IMG/VR virus record: IMGVR_UViG_3300000115_000096
Location: 1 to 33,141 of that record
Reading direction: 5' to 3' (one strand)
Source: a virus
Length of the DNA: 33,141 nt
This document shows, in pieces, positions 8,420 through 15,609 of the stretch. The notes under the pieces are model-generated. The model was not told the DNA's origin. It did not search any database and saw only the letters and a list, made by a program, of their open reading frames with translations. The translations under genes and the position numbers were made by a program. How positions within the stretch are numbered: the first letter of the stretch is position 1; each line of letters starts with the position of its first letter.

Positions 8420-9421
8420 ATGTCAGAAGAAAAATCAAGCTTAGTAGAAGAGGTTACTAGTGAATCAGCTTCTAATGAAACAAAAGAAAACACAGAATCA
8501 TTTAATCCATTAGCGTTTGCATCAGACGCTCCTGCTGGGGATTTAGGACCAGATATACCTAAATCAGATGAAGACAAAGGAGAACCTGTAACAGACGAAG
8601 ACGGATGGAAATGGGAAAAACAATCAAAAGAAGAAGAAGAAGAAACGGAAGTAGAAGAAACATACGACTGGGAAGCTAAATCAGAATCAGAAGTAGAAGA
8701 AGATGACGATTTAGACTGGGGGAAAGTAGCTAAACAATTAGGAATGCCTAACGCATCAAAAGAAGAAATTAGGCAAACTATGAAAGCTATGAATAGTAAA
8801 GATACAGAACAAGACACTCAAGAAGAAGAAGTCACAAGTCCAGAAATTTCTACATTACAAAACTATTTAGATTATTCTAATAAAGAATTAGTAATAGAAG
8901 AATTAAAAGCAGATGGACTAACTCAATCTGAAATAGACGACACTGTTGACAAAATGCAACGTAATGGATTGATTGCTATTAAAGGAAGAGAAATAAAAAG
9001 AAATATAAAGGGAGCTATAAAACAAGCTAAAGAAAATTTATCTGTTACACAACAACAAAGTTTAGCAGAAAAAAATAAAAAAATAAGTGAAGCTAGAGAA
9101 GGTTTACAAGGTCACTTAAAAGAAATGGATAGGTTCATGGGAGGTAAAGTAACAAAAAAACAGAAGGAAGAGGTGTATAGATTTGCTACTAAAGATATGG
9201 CGAATGAATTATGGAAAAGTCATGCCAATGTTGCTGACGTTGCTATGTTTCTGCTATATAAAGACCAAATCAAAGACATTCTTCGTTCTCAAGGGCGTAA
9301 CGAAGGTAGTAAGAGTTTAATGGACAAAATACAATCGCCAAACCTAAACAACGGGAAAAATCGTAATCCATATCAACCGAAAGGGGATGCGTTTGACCCA
9401 AAAGCGTTCATGAGCGAGTAG
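8420..9421 (+). CDS. Probable capsid scaffold / assembly protein
   Basis: The 333-aa protein lies between portal and major capsid genes, the usual place of the scaffold. The N-terminal 140 residues are extremely acidic and disordered and contain three Trp motifs in acid context (DGWKWEK, YDWEAK, LDWGKVAKQLG). The middle and C-terminal parts are charged helices (about 145-300) with a basic end (NNGKNRNPYQPKGDAFDPKAFMSE). An acidic, helical, capsid-adjacent protein fits a scaffold that is lost or degraded before maturation. No protease domain is recognisable. The gene stops at TAG and is followed by an 83-nt leader before the MCP. Confidence 0.75.
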   Translation: MSEEKSSLVEEVTSESASNETKENTESFNPLAFASDAPAGDLGPDIPKSDEDKGEPVTDEDGWKWEKQSKEEEEETEVEETYDWEAKSESEVEEDDDLDWGKVAKQLGMPNASKEEIRQTMKAMNSKDTEQDTQEEEVTSPEISTLQNYLDYSNKELVIEELKADGLTQSEIDDTVDKMQRNGLIAIKGREIKRNIKGAIKQAKENLSVTQQQSLAEKNKKISEAREGLQGHLKEMDRFMGGKVTKKQKEEVYRFATKDMANELWKSHANVADVAMFLLYKDQIKDILRSQGRNEGSKSLMDKIQSPNLNNGKNRNPYQPKGDAFDPKAFMSE

Positions 9422-9504
9422 ACAAAAAGTAAGACAAAGTCTAAAATAGTTGAAAGTTAATTGAGCAAAAGTAAAATAATGTTTAATTAATAAATTTAAA
9501 AAAA
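9422..9504 (+). promoter_or_regulatory. A-rich leader of the major capsid gene
   Basis: This 83-nt gap is highly AT-rich and ends in eight As running into the ATG (9498-9505). A weak hairpin AGAC/GTCT around 9432-9442 and imperfect TAnnTTTG variants (TAATGTTT at 9477, TAAATTTA at 9491) are present, but no convincing promoter. The run of As fits the A-rich translation enhancers of Bacteroidota genes, which lack Shine-Dalgarno sites. Confidence 0.4.
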
Positions 9505-11043
9505 ATGGCAAATTTATCAACAGACGTTTATGGTAGTGGAACTACTGCCGAAAACGCATTGAATACGGCCTTGATGCAATATCCAGAGATTGCTAGAACT
9601 TTGATTCAGCAATACCCAAGATATGCAGCAACGTATTTATTAGAGCGAACAGGAAGATTCGCTTCAGAAAAAGTATTAGGAGATAATTCTTTTGAATGGA
9701 AAGTAATGGGAAGATACAATCGTCCATCTTACAACACAGGATTCTTTGGTACTAATGGTACATCATTTACAGCGGCTGCTTCTGTAACAGCAACTGGAGG
9801 AACAATAGATGACGCAGATGCAAATGGTGATGTATTTTATTTAATCACTGATGGAACAGCTACTGGTAGAACTGGTAACTTTTTGAACAAATGGGATATG
9901 GTTAGATTTCAGTCAGGAGCTACTGCGGTAGTTGTTGCAGACCCTATTGCAAACACTTCATCTTCAGCAGCTGCAACAGACTACATAGTTCAATTTGAGA
10001 TGATTGACGCTAGTGCTCAAGCTCTTTTACCAGCAGATATTGCTGATGAAGCAATTATAGCTTCTATTGGTTCAGCTTTCCCTAACGGTTCTGATGGAGC
10101 TGATGTAGGTGAGAACTTCTCTTATCCAACTACACATAAGAACTACTTAACTACAATGAGAAAGAAATGTTCAGTTACTGGTAAAGATTTAACTGACGTT
10201 ACTTGGATTGAAAATAATGGTTCAAGATTATGGTACTTTACAAGAGAACAACAAATGATGGATGAATTTATGTACCAACAAGAGTTACAAAGATGGTATG
10301 GTAGAAAATCTATTACAAATGAAACTACAACAGTTGCAAGACCAGGAGCTATTACATCTTCTTTATTAGGAACTTCAGGTACTATGGGAAGTTCAGTTGT
10401 AACTGGAGACGGTCTATTAGCTCAAATTGATTCTTCTAACCAAGCTTCGTATTCTATGGGGTCTTTAACAGAAGATATTATTACTGAGTTTATTGCTAAG
10501 ATTTCATTAAACGCAACTTCTGCTGAAGGTAACGAGTGGGTAGTATTCACTGGTACTGAAGGTAGATTAGCGTTCCACAAAGCTATGAAAGACCTTATTG
10601 TTGCACCTTCTGGTTCAATGACTGGTGGTTCTATGAAGGGTGTATCTGGTGACGTTCATTTAGGAGCCAACTTTTCTTCATATAGTGCATTAGGTAACAA
10701 AATTACTGTTGCTCATTGTCCTGTATTTGACGACCCTAACATTCATTCTTCAGCTGGTGGAACTAATGCTTTTGGTGACAACAGACTTAAAGAATCTGCT
10801 AAGATGGTGTTTATGGACTTCGGAAAAACTTCTGGAATTTCTAACGTAGAGTTAGTTACTAAAGGAGCTGAAGGAGTAAACAGAAGTATGATTAAGAAGT
10901 ATGTAGCTGGAATGGTAAACCCTTATGACCAAAAATCAATGTTAAGTGCTAACGCTGATGACAAGTTTGAATGCCACGTGCTTTCAGAAACTGGAATCGT
11001 TGTTAGAAATCCATTGTCTTGTGGTATCTTAAGTGTTTCATAA
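9505..11043 (+). CDS. Major capsid protein (HK97-fold, crAss-like)
   Basis: The 512-aa product occupies the MCP position after portal and scaffold and has the expected length. The N-terminal arm (MANLSTDVYGSGTTAENALN) leads into a long helix (YPEIARTLIQQYPRYAATYLLERTG) and then the FEWKVMGRYNRPS strand region. A beta-rich insertion around 95-155 (GDVFYLITDGTATGRTGNFL, WDMVRFQSG) would form a surface or E-loop-like subdomain. The C-terminal half carries the EWVVFTGTEGRLAFHKAM region and YVAGMVNPYDQKSM, typical of the A-domain and end of crAss-like MCPs as I know them. No separate protease gene lies beside it. The strong A-rich start context and flanking hairpins suggest high expression. Confidence 0.85.
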   Translation: MANLSTDVYGSGTTAENALNTALMQYPEIARTLIQQYPRYAATYLLERTGRFASEKVLGDNSFEWKVMGRYNRPSYNTGFFGTNGTSFTAAASVTATGGTIDDADANGDVFYLITDGTATGRTGNFLNKWDMVRFQSGATAVVVADPIANTSSSAAATDYIVQFEMIDASAQALLPADIADEAIIASIGSAFPNGSDGADVGENFSYPTTHKNYLTTMRKKCSVTGKDLTDVTWIENNGSRLWYFTREQQMMDEFMYQQELQRWYGRKSITNETTTVARPGAITSSLLGTSGTMGSSVVTGDGLLAQIDSSNQASYSMGSLTEDIITEFIAKISLNATSAEGNEWVVFTGTEGRLAFHKAMKDLIVAPSGSMTGGSMKGVSGDVHLGANFSSYSALGNKITVAHCPVFDDPNIHSSAGGTNAFGDNRLKESAKMVFMDFGKTSGISNVELVTKGAEGVNRSMIKKYVAGMVNPYDQKSMLSANADDKFECHVLSETGIVVRNPLSCGILSVS

Positions 11044-11063
11044 TAATTAACTTAATTGTTTAC

Positions 11064-11089
11064 ACAGGGGGATTAACCTCCCCCTCTGT
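11064..11089 (+). terminator. GC-rich hairpin after the MCP gene
   Basis: ACAGGGGGA (11064-11072) pairs with TCCCCC plus CTGT (11079-11089), with a two-base bulge and a 6-nt loop. It is followed by AGATTTAACTT and not a real U-run. It may partially terminate or protect the 3' end of the MCP message. Confidence 0.5.
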
Positions 11090-11116
11090 AGATTTAACTT
11101 AAAAAACTTTAAAAAA

Positions 11117-11425
11117 ATGGCAAAATATATTAAATTCAATGATGTAGCCTCAAGCGCTAACGTAGCTAGTACATTTTTATATGTAGAGGTTAACAGCATT
11201 AAATATGTAGATACTGCAGATACATCTGTAGTAATCTATTGTACTGGTCGTGGTGCGGATGGTGGTACTGATGATACTATCACAATCACATGTGCTTCTG
11301 GCGAGGAAACAAAAATAGCGGATAGAATACTCCATGTAGCTAACACTTTAAGAAATGGTCAAATGATGCTTGTTGACGTTAACTTTGAAAGTGGTATTAC
11401 GGATATTTCTCCTGCTGTAGTATAA
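11117..11425 (+). CDS. Small beta-rich structural protein downstream of MCP
   Basis: The 102-aa product is compact, with alternating beta strands (FLYVEVNSIKYVD, SVVIYCTGRG, DTITITCASGEE), a single helix (KIADRILHVANTLRNGQ) and a last strand. There is no membrane or catalytic motif. Its place between the MCP and the decoration-like 166-aa gene, its own GC-rich hairpins on both sides and the A7 start context suggest a high-copy virion component such as an auxiliary capsid protein. The family is not one I can name. Confidence 0.7.
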   Translation: MAKYIKFNDVASSANVASTFLYVEVNSIKYVDTADTSVVIYCTGRGADGGTDDTITITCASGEETKIADRILHVANTLRNGQMMLVDVNFESGITDISPAVV

Positions 11426-11484
11426 TAATTAACTGGTATGCCTAGAACACTTTGCTTAGCTAGGATATCTTAAATAATAACTTG

Positions 11485-11521
11485 GTAGAGGGGGGTAAAA
11501 ATTAAAACCCCCCAATACTAC
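11485..11521 (+). promoter_or_regulatory. GC-rich hairpin between two capsid-region genes
   Basis: GGGGGGT (11490-11496) pairs perfectly with ACCCCCC (11507-11513) around an A/T loop. An outer GTAG/CTAC pair (11485-11488, 11518-11521) may extend it. A smaller CCTAG/CTAGG stem lies at 11441-11464. No U-run follows, so an mRNA-stabilising or processing element fits better than a classical terminator. Confidence 0.6.
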
Positions 11522-11536
11522 AAAAACAATAAAAAA

Positions 11537-12037
11537 ATGGCAATAAAATTTGATTTAAACAGATTAAGAACAGCTATCTCTGGCTTTGTAAAAGCTGAGG
11601 ATACTGCTGGGTCGGATGTAAAACACATTCCGATAATGCAAACAGTTGCAAAAACAAGAACAATTGCTGGTGTTGCAGCTACTACAGTCTTAAAAGACGA
11701 TGATTTTGGAATGACAATTTTCCTAACACAATCAGGTGGTTCTGACTCAGCAATTACTTTACCGCCCCCAACTAATGGTGGGCAACTAACATTTATAGTT
11801 GCGGCAACTCCTTCAGGTTCTGGTGATGTAGTAATTAGCTCTCCAACTGCAGATACAATAGTAGCTATGAGCGCTGCTGATTCTGGTGCAGACGGTGCAT
11901 CTAATTTACTTGCTGACACTGTAACAGTAGAAGCTGCTTCTATTGGTGGTGAAAGAATAGAGTTTGTAGCTGATGGAACGTACTGGTACTGTTATGTACA
12001 CCAAAACGCTGTTGGTTCTATTACTTTTGCAGGTTAA
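11537..12037 (+). CDS. Probable head decoration / head-fibre-type beta protein
   Basis: The 166-aa protein starts with a short helix (MAIKFDLNRLRTAISGFVKA) and then forms a beta-sandwich-like domain: MTIFLTQSGGSDSAITLPPP, QLTFIVAATPSGSGDVVIS, TVTVEAASIGGERIEFVADG and TYWYCYVHQNA. The sequence 'ITLP-P...F-V....G..V.I.....G..I.FVADGT-W-' is a pattern I know from phage decoration and fibre proteins. The location two genes after MCP supports an outer-capsid role. It begins with A7TGGCA like its two upstream neighbours and is followed by another GC-rich hairpin. The exact role (cement versus fibre anchor) is undetermined. Confidence 0.7.
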   Translation: MAIKFDLNRLRTAISGFVKAEDTAGSDVKHIPIMQTVAKTRTIAGVAATTVLKDDDFGMTIFLTQSGGSDSAITLPPPTNGGQLTFIVAATPSGSGDVVISSPTADTIVAMSAADSGADGASNLLADTVTVEAASIGGERIEFVADGTYWYCYVHQNAVGSITFAG

Positions 12038-12057
12038 GAACTTGTAATGTAAATTTG
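12027..12057 (+). promoter_or_regulatory. Promoter TTG-N20-TAAATTTG
   Basis: TTG (12027-12029), 20 nt spacing and TAAATTTG (12050-12057) match the Bacteroidota -33/-7 consensus. It is the only site in the window with both elements. It overlaps the end of the 166-aa gene and would place a GC-rich hairpin at the very 5' end of the transcript for the 67-aa gene. Confidence 0.65.
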
Positions 12058-12090
12058 AATAGAGGAGGGGCTTAGTCCCCTCCATTATTC
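12057..12090 (+). promoter_or_regulatory. Strong hairpin between the 166-aa and 67-aa genes
   Basis: GGAGGGG (12064-12070) pairs with CCCCTCC (12077-12083) around CTTAGT. GAATA/TATTC (12057-12061, 12086-12090) extend the stem. It is either a 3' element of the upstream message or, given the promoter at 12027-12057, a 5' stabilising hairpin. Confidence 0.65.
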
Positions 12091-12105
12091 TTAAATGATA
12101 AAAAA

Positions 12106-12309
12106 ATGAACTTTATAGATTTTTTAAATAACTTAAATCCAGGTCACACAAAAAGGGCCGCTGAAGAATACGATAAAAGTAAAAAGAATAGATTTAATAT
12201 TGGAGGTCAGTCTGGATTTAAATGGAGAACAGAATCAGCTAATAAAACATGGGTGGAAGGAAACACACTAGTAAAAGAAAACAAAGGTAAAACAATACCT
12301 AAATATTAA
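12106..12309 (+). CDS. Hypothetical 67-aa protein ending in KTIPKY
   Basis: The small, basic product starts MNFIDFLNNLNPGHTKRAAE and ends NKGKTIPKY. The ending resembles the GGGKIPKY element near the N-terminus of the 926-aa protein. It has one IGG and no membrane span. It starts in an A7TG context after a promoter and hairpin and is followed 29 nt later by the 248-aa gene. Perhaps a minor virion component; the family is unknown to me. Confidence 0.6.
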   Translation: MNFIDFLNNLNPGHTKRAAEEYDKSKKNRFNIGGQSGFKWRTESANKTWVEGNTLVKENKGKTIPKY

Positions 12310-12338
12310 CAGGGAGTATTAACTAAAAACAAAAAAAG

Positions 12339-13085
12339 ATGAGTCACATTGTAATGATTAAGTCAAAAAAACCAGAGAAGTTTAACTATTGTAAATTTGG
12401 TACCTACACAGACAAAGATGGTAGGTTAAAAGAACTAGTAGATATTAATGGAAATAAAGTAAGTGGATATGAAATGTTCCAAGCTATAACAACATTAGAT
12501 ATAGACAAAGAGTACGACAATAGACTATATACATTTTTAAAAAACCATCCTTTAATAAGAGGAAAATTTATTATAGAAGATGTTTCAAAACAAGAACAAC
12601 AAAATGCTGCGGATTCAATTAAAAGTGCAGAAGCAATAACAAGAGCTTCTACATTAAAAGACAAAGAAGTAAATGATATATCAATACTTATGGGTTTAGA
12701 CACTACAATAGAAAGCGTATTGTTAAGAGCAAGAATTATTCAATTAGCTAGTTCAAACTCAGAAAAATTCTTAACTTATGTAGACGATATAGATAAAGAG
12801 CATAGAGTATTCTTAAAGAAAGCTTACGATAAGAAAATTTTAAATAAAGTTAATGGTGTATGGAAACATAATACGTTAAACATTGGATTAACTGAAGACC
12901 AAGCTATTGTATGGTTAAAAGAAAATGGTGATACTTACGCTTTATTAAAACAAGAACTTAGAGGTGGTAAGACTAAAAAAGCTAAAGAAGAAACAGTAGA
13001 AAAAGTTGAAGAACATTCAATGAGAGCTGGTTCTGCAATATCACAAATAGAACAAGAAATAGAGGACATTCAAAATAATAAATAA
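12339..13085 (+). CDS. Hypothetical 248-aa head/neck-region protein
   Basis: The N-terminus is a small beta region (MSHIVMIKSKKPEKFNYCKFGTYTD), followed by LDIDKEYDNRLYTFLKNHPLIRGKFIIEDV, a region where short strands and helices bind or lock a partner. A long helical section (about 85-170) and a charged C-terminal coiled coil (QELRGGKTKKAKEETVEKVEEH) follow. The product is soluble, without catalytic motifs. It begins in an A-rich context, and its stop overlaps the start of the ring-protein gene (TAATG), so it is probably made with the neck proteins. Likely an assembly factor or connector component; I cannot name a family. Confidence 0.65.
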   Translation: MSHIVMIKSKKPEKFNYCKFGTYTDKDGRLKELVDINGNKVSGYEMFQAITTLDIDKEYDNRLYTFLKNHPLIRGKFIIEDVSKQEQQNAADSIKSAEAITRASTLKDKEVNDISILMGLDTTIESVLLRARIIQLASSNSEKFLTYVDDIDKEHRVFLKKAYDKKILNKVNGVWKHNTLNIGLTEDQAIVWLKENGDTYALLKQELRGGKTKKAKEETVEKVEEHSMRAGSAISQIEQEIEDIQNNK

Positions 13086-13702
13086 TGAATATAGCTACAG
13101 CGTACACATATGTGGATTTAATGATTGATAAAGCCAATCAACCATATTTTATAGATTCGGAAAAAGATATATTTTTAAACTTATCTATTTCAGAGTTCTT
13201 AGATAAAAGATACGCTTTAATGCGAGTTAATCAAGATTATTCTGAAATGATTGGAAATAGAGAGTCTTCTAATCAATCTTCAGGAAATGTTACAGTGGCG
13301 AGTAATTATTGTGAATTTAATGAGTTATACTATCATTTAACATATGCGTCTTTAAACGGTATAGAATGTAAAATAGTATCAGACGACCAGCTATCTGAAT
13401 TAAGAGTTAGTAATAATCCTTATAAAGAAGTAAACGAATTAAATCCTATATGCGCTGTAACAACAACAGTAGGTGGAGATACAAGACTTTACTTTCATAA
13501 CACACCCTTAGGTGGAGCTAATCCAGATTTTACTGGTTCTGATAGTTTTGGTATAAGATGGTTAAAACACCTTACTGTAAGTGATTGGGAAGATATTCCA
13601 GAACATTATCAACATGATATTTTAAATGTAACTGTAAGAAAAATGACAGGAAACATAGAAAGTTCTAATTATACTGTACAGGCAAACGAAGAACAACAAT
13701 AG
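13085..13702 (+). CDS. Neck/ring protein, crAss-like
   Basis: The 205-aa product starts MNIATAYTYVDLMIDKANQP, then has FIDSEKDIFLNLSISEFLDKRY (an N-terminal helix-strand pattern typical of phage head-tail connector proteins), a beta-rich centre (CEFNELYYHLTYASLNGIECKIV) and WLKHLTVSDWEDIPEHYQHDILNVTVRKM near the end. The order MCP, small proteins, ring proteins, hub, muzzle is that of crAss-like phages, in which such proteins stack below the portal. Its start overlaps the 248-aa gene by one base. It ends with TAG before a terminator region, so it closes this transcription unit. Confidence 0.75.
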   Translation: MNIATAYTYVDLMIDKANQPYFIDSEKDIFLNLSISEFLDKRYALMRVNQDYSEMIGNRESSNQSSGNVTVASNYCEFNELYYHLTYASLNGIECKIVSDDQLSELRVSNNPYKEVNELNPICAVTTTVGGDTRLYFHNTPLGGANPDFTGSDSFGIRWLKHLTVSDWEDIPEHYQHDILNVTVRKMTGNIESSNYTVQANEEQQ

Positions 13703-13718
13703 ATATATATCGTAAGGA

Positions 13719-13737
13719 ATTTGCTCCCTGTGCAAAT
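13719..13737 (+). other. First of two adjacent hairpins after the ring-protein gene
   Basis: ATTTGC (13719-13724) pairs with GCAAAT (13732-13737) around a TCCCTGT loop. It directly abuts the terminator stem. Its 3' arm could instead pair with ATTTG at 13757-13761, inside the terminator loop. Confidence 0.5.
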
Positions 13738-13783
13738 GAAATAGGTCTAATCATTAATTTGTGCGGGCCTATTTCTGTTTAAT
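13738..13783 (+). terminator. Terminator inside the tail-module gene cluster
   Basis: GAAATAGGTC (13738-13747) pairs over ten positions (one wobble) with GGCCTATTTC (13766-13775), with an 18-nt loop. TGTTTAATT follows. Together with the promoter element at 13798 it divides the neck/tail genes into two transcription units. Confidence 0.65.
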
Positions 13784-13797
13784 TGGAATAAAATTCG

Positions 13798-13805
13798 TAA
13801 TTTTG
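13798..13805 (+). promoter_or_regulatory. -7 element TAATTTTG for the tail operon
   Basis: TAATTTTG followed by TAA matches TAnnTTTG and lies 16 nt before ATG 13822, just after a terminator. No TTG is seen at 17-23 nt, so activity would rest on the -7 box. Confidence 0.6.
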
Positions 13806-13821
13806 TAATTAATATAATTAT

Positions 13822-14736
13822 ATGGCGACGTTAAACGAAATAGCATACAACATTAAAGAATTAATGTCTGGCGGTAGTGAAACTTTAGAGCAAAATATTA
13901 GTACTAGGCAAATTAAACATTGGATACATTATCATAGAGCTAAAATAATTACAGATAAGTTATCTTCTGGAGAAATATTAGATAGAAGATATATACAGCC
14001 AATGTTTTCAGAATTAATAGAACTAGAAGACGAACACGATTTATTGGGTAATACAAGTACTTTCGTTAACTCTATTGAGGAGTCGCAAAGTTTTGGATGG
14101 TCTAACAATGACTATAACGGAACAGATTACCATGAAGGCTCAGAGTTTAATACGTTTTCGGTAACTGTTACTTTACCTCATACATTAAATGTAGGAACAT
14201 ATGACGGTTTAACTGATATAAGATTAAGAAAAAGAATAAAACAAACAGATAGTACAGTTGGAAGATGGATGGGGTGGAATAAATTGCCAATAAAATCTAA
14301 AGATAACGCTGCTTTTGATTGGGCAAATAAATTTAACAAAACAAACAAACCATACGCTATAGTTTACAATAACATGAAATCACAAAGAGATGACTCTAAA
14401 GGAATAAAAGAAATGGCTTTAGAGGTTGCTGGGTTAAGATATCAGACTATAGAGAATGATAGTGGTAAGTTTTATCAATATTGGGTAGACGTATGGGGTG
14501 TGTTAACAGACCCAACAAAAGCACAAAAAATTTATGATTATGCTAGTAGTACTTCGCTGTACAGTCCTTTTGATGACTCAGCAAGTCACTATCCTATAAC
14601 TGAAGAAGATTTACCATTATTAATTAGTAGAGTAGCTGAAATAGAAATGACACTCGTAATGAAAACTCCAGAAGATTTAGTAGAAGATAATGTAGATACT
14701 ACTAAAATAAATATAGGAGGAGAACAAAGACAATAA
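13822..14736 (+). CDS. Neck/ring protein of the 'MATLNEIAYNI' type, crAss-like
   Basis: The N-terminus MATLNEIAYNIKELMSGGSE followed by ISTRQIKHWIHYHRAKIITDKL is a recognisable crAss-like structural signature (MATLNEIAYNI...ISxRQIxFWI...RALLI). The remaining 250 residues are mixed alpha/beta (VTVTLPHTLNVGTYDGLTDIRLR, KFYQYWVDVWGVLTDP) and end in an acidic helix (EDLVEDNVDTTKI). At 304 aa it appears longer than relatives I recall. It is the first gene after an internal promoter, and its stop overlaps the next start. Expected role: a ring below the portal that connects head and tail. Confidence 0.8.
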   Translation: MATLNEIAYNIKELMSGGSETLEQNISTRQIKHWIHYHRAKIITDKLSSGEILDRRYIQPMFSELIELEDEHDLLGNTSTFVNSIEESQSFGWSNNDYNGTDYHEGSEFNTFSVTVTLPHTLNVGTYDGLTDIRLRKRIKQTDSTVGRWMGWNKLPIKSKDNAAFDWANKFNKTNKPYAIVYNNMKSQRDDSKGIKEMALEVAGLRYQTIENDSGKFYQYWVDVWGVLTDPTKAQKIYDYASSTSLYSPFDDSASHYPITEEDLPLLISRVAEIEMTLVMKTPEDLVEDNVDTTKINIGGEQRQ

Positions 14737-15131
14737 TGAGTAGTAAATACAAACATAAATATACGCAAGTAAGAGAGATTTATAATAACGTAAAAAATAA
14801 TTTACTTAAAAAAATAAGCTACAGTACATTTTATAATATAGTTAAAAGATATTTTGAAATTGTTTTAAGAGATTTAGTTGTTAGAGAAGAAAAAATACAT
14901 TTACCAAACAATATGGGATATGTATATTTAGACAAAAGAGAACATACAAGAGCTTTCCATGTTAGAATAGACCAAAAAGCTAGTAAAGAAACAGGAGAGT
15001 TAGTAAAATATAAGGTTCCAATACTTGATGATTTTTATCATAAACTAGTATGGGTGAGACCAAAGAAATATAAGAATTGTAAAATTATGCCATTAGGTAT
15101 ATACAAAAGAGTAATAAACAATATAAAATAA
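14736..15131 (+). CDS. Conserved small basic protein of the tail operon
   Basis: The 131-aa product is basic. It has a helical start (YTQVREIYNNVKNNLLKKISYSTFYNIVKRYFEIVLRDLVVRE) followed by IHLPNNMGYVYLDKR, which matches the 'L-x-x-GxxYI' beta element of a small protein I recall in crAss-like tail gene clusters. The C-terminus is Lys/Arg-rich. The gene sits between two structural genes with a one-base overlap upstream and 6 nt downstream. Likely a minor structural or assembly protein; its function has not been established to my knowledge. Confidence 0.7.
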   Translation: MSSKYKHKYTQVREIYNNVKNNLLKKISYSTFYNIVKRYFEIVLRDLVVREEKIHLPNNMGYVYLDKREHTRAFHVRIDQKASKETGELVKYKVPILDDFYHKLVWVRPKKYKNCKIMPLGIYKRVINNIK

Positions 15132-15137
15132 AAAATT

Positions 15138-15605
15138 ATGGCAGATTCGGATTTAAATGCAGGAGACCTTACGGTAACAATAACAGAAGCTTTAACAGTT
15201 GGACACGACACCGCTAGTGTAGATTTAGATTTTGCACAAACATACGTACATACCTTTGCAGGTATTTTAAATACATCTAAAAGAATTATTAAATTGGCAA
15301 ACACAAATTTAACTGAAGTGGTAACTTTTGGAACTACAACTGCAGATGGCGCTTTTGTTAAAGCTGATGTAAGATATATTAGAGTGACTAATTTAGATGG
15401 TACTGATGCATTACAAGTTGGTTTAGATAAGGAAACATCAACTGCTGAAGCCGCGTATGTATCTGTAGCTGCAAATAGTAGTATTATGTTTACGGGAACA
15501 ACTCTTGAAGGAACTTCTGATGGGTCAACTTTAGTAGACGCAACAGCATTAAAAGTTAAGGGAGTAGCTAATCATCAACTTGAAGTATTTATAGCATCAG
15601 TATAA
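15138..15605 (+). CDS. Beta-rich structural protein of the neck or tail
   Basis: The 155-aa product is acidic, poor in Lys and rich in Thr/Val/Ala, with regular strands: DLTVTITEALTVGHDTASVD, KRIIKLANTNLTEVVTFG, VRYIRVTNLDGTDALQVGLD, YVSVAANSSIMFTG and HQLEVFIASV. 'RYIRVTNLDGTxxLxVG' followed by 'VxxNSSIMFTG' is a pattern I know from small phage beta-sandwich virion proteins. It is placed between the 131-aa protein and the hub. A ring, fibre-base or decoration role is plausible; the sequence alone does not settle which. Confidence 0.65.
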   Translation: MADSDLNAGDLTVTITEALTVGHDTASVDLDFAQTYVHTFAGILNTSKRIIKLANTNLTEVVTFGTTTADGAFVKADVRYIRVTNLDGTDALQVGLDKETSTAEAAYVSVAANSSIMFTGTTLEGTSDGSTLVDATALKVKGVANHQLEVFIASV

Positions 15606-15609
15606 AATT

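Noticed and set aside
8410-8817. Antisense open frame of 135 codons opposite the scaffold gene
   Set aside because: It is Ser-rich because it mirrors the Glu/Asp-rich codons of the scaffold. It has no promoter and lies fully inside a convincing gene.
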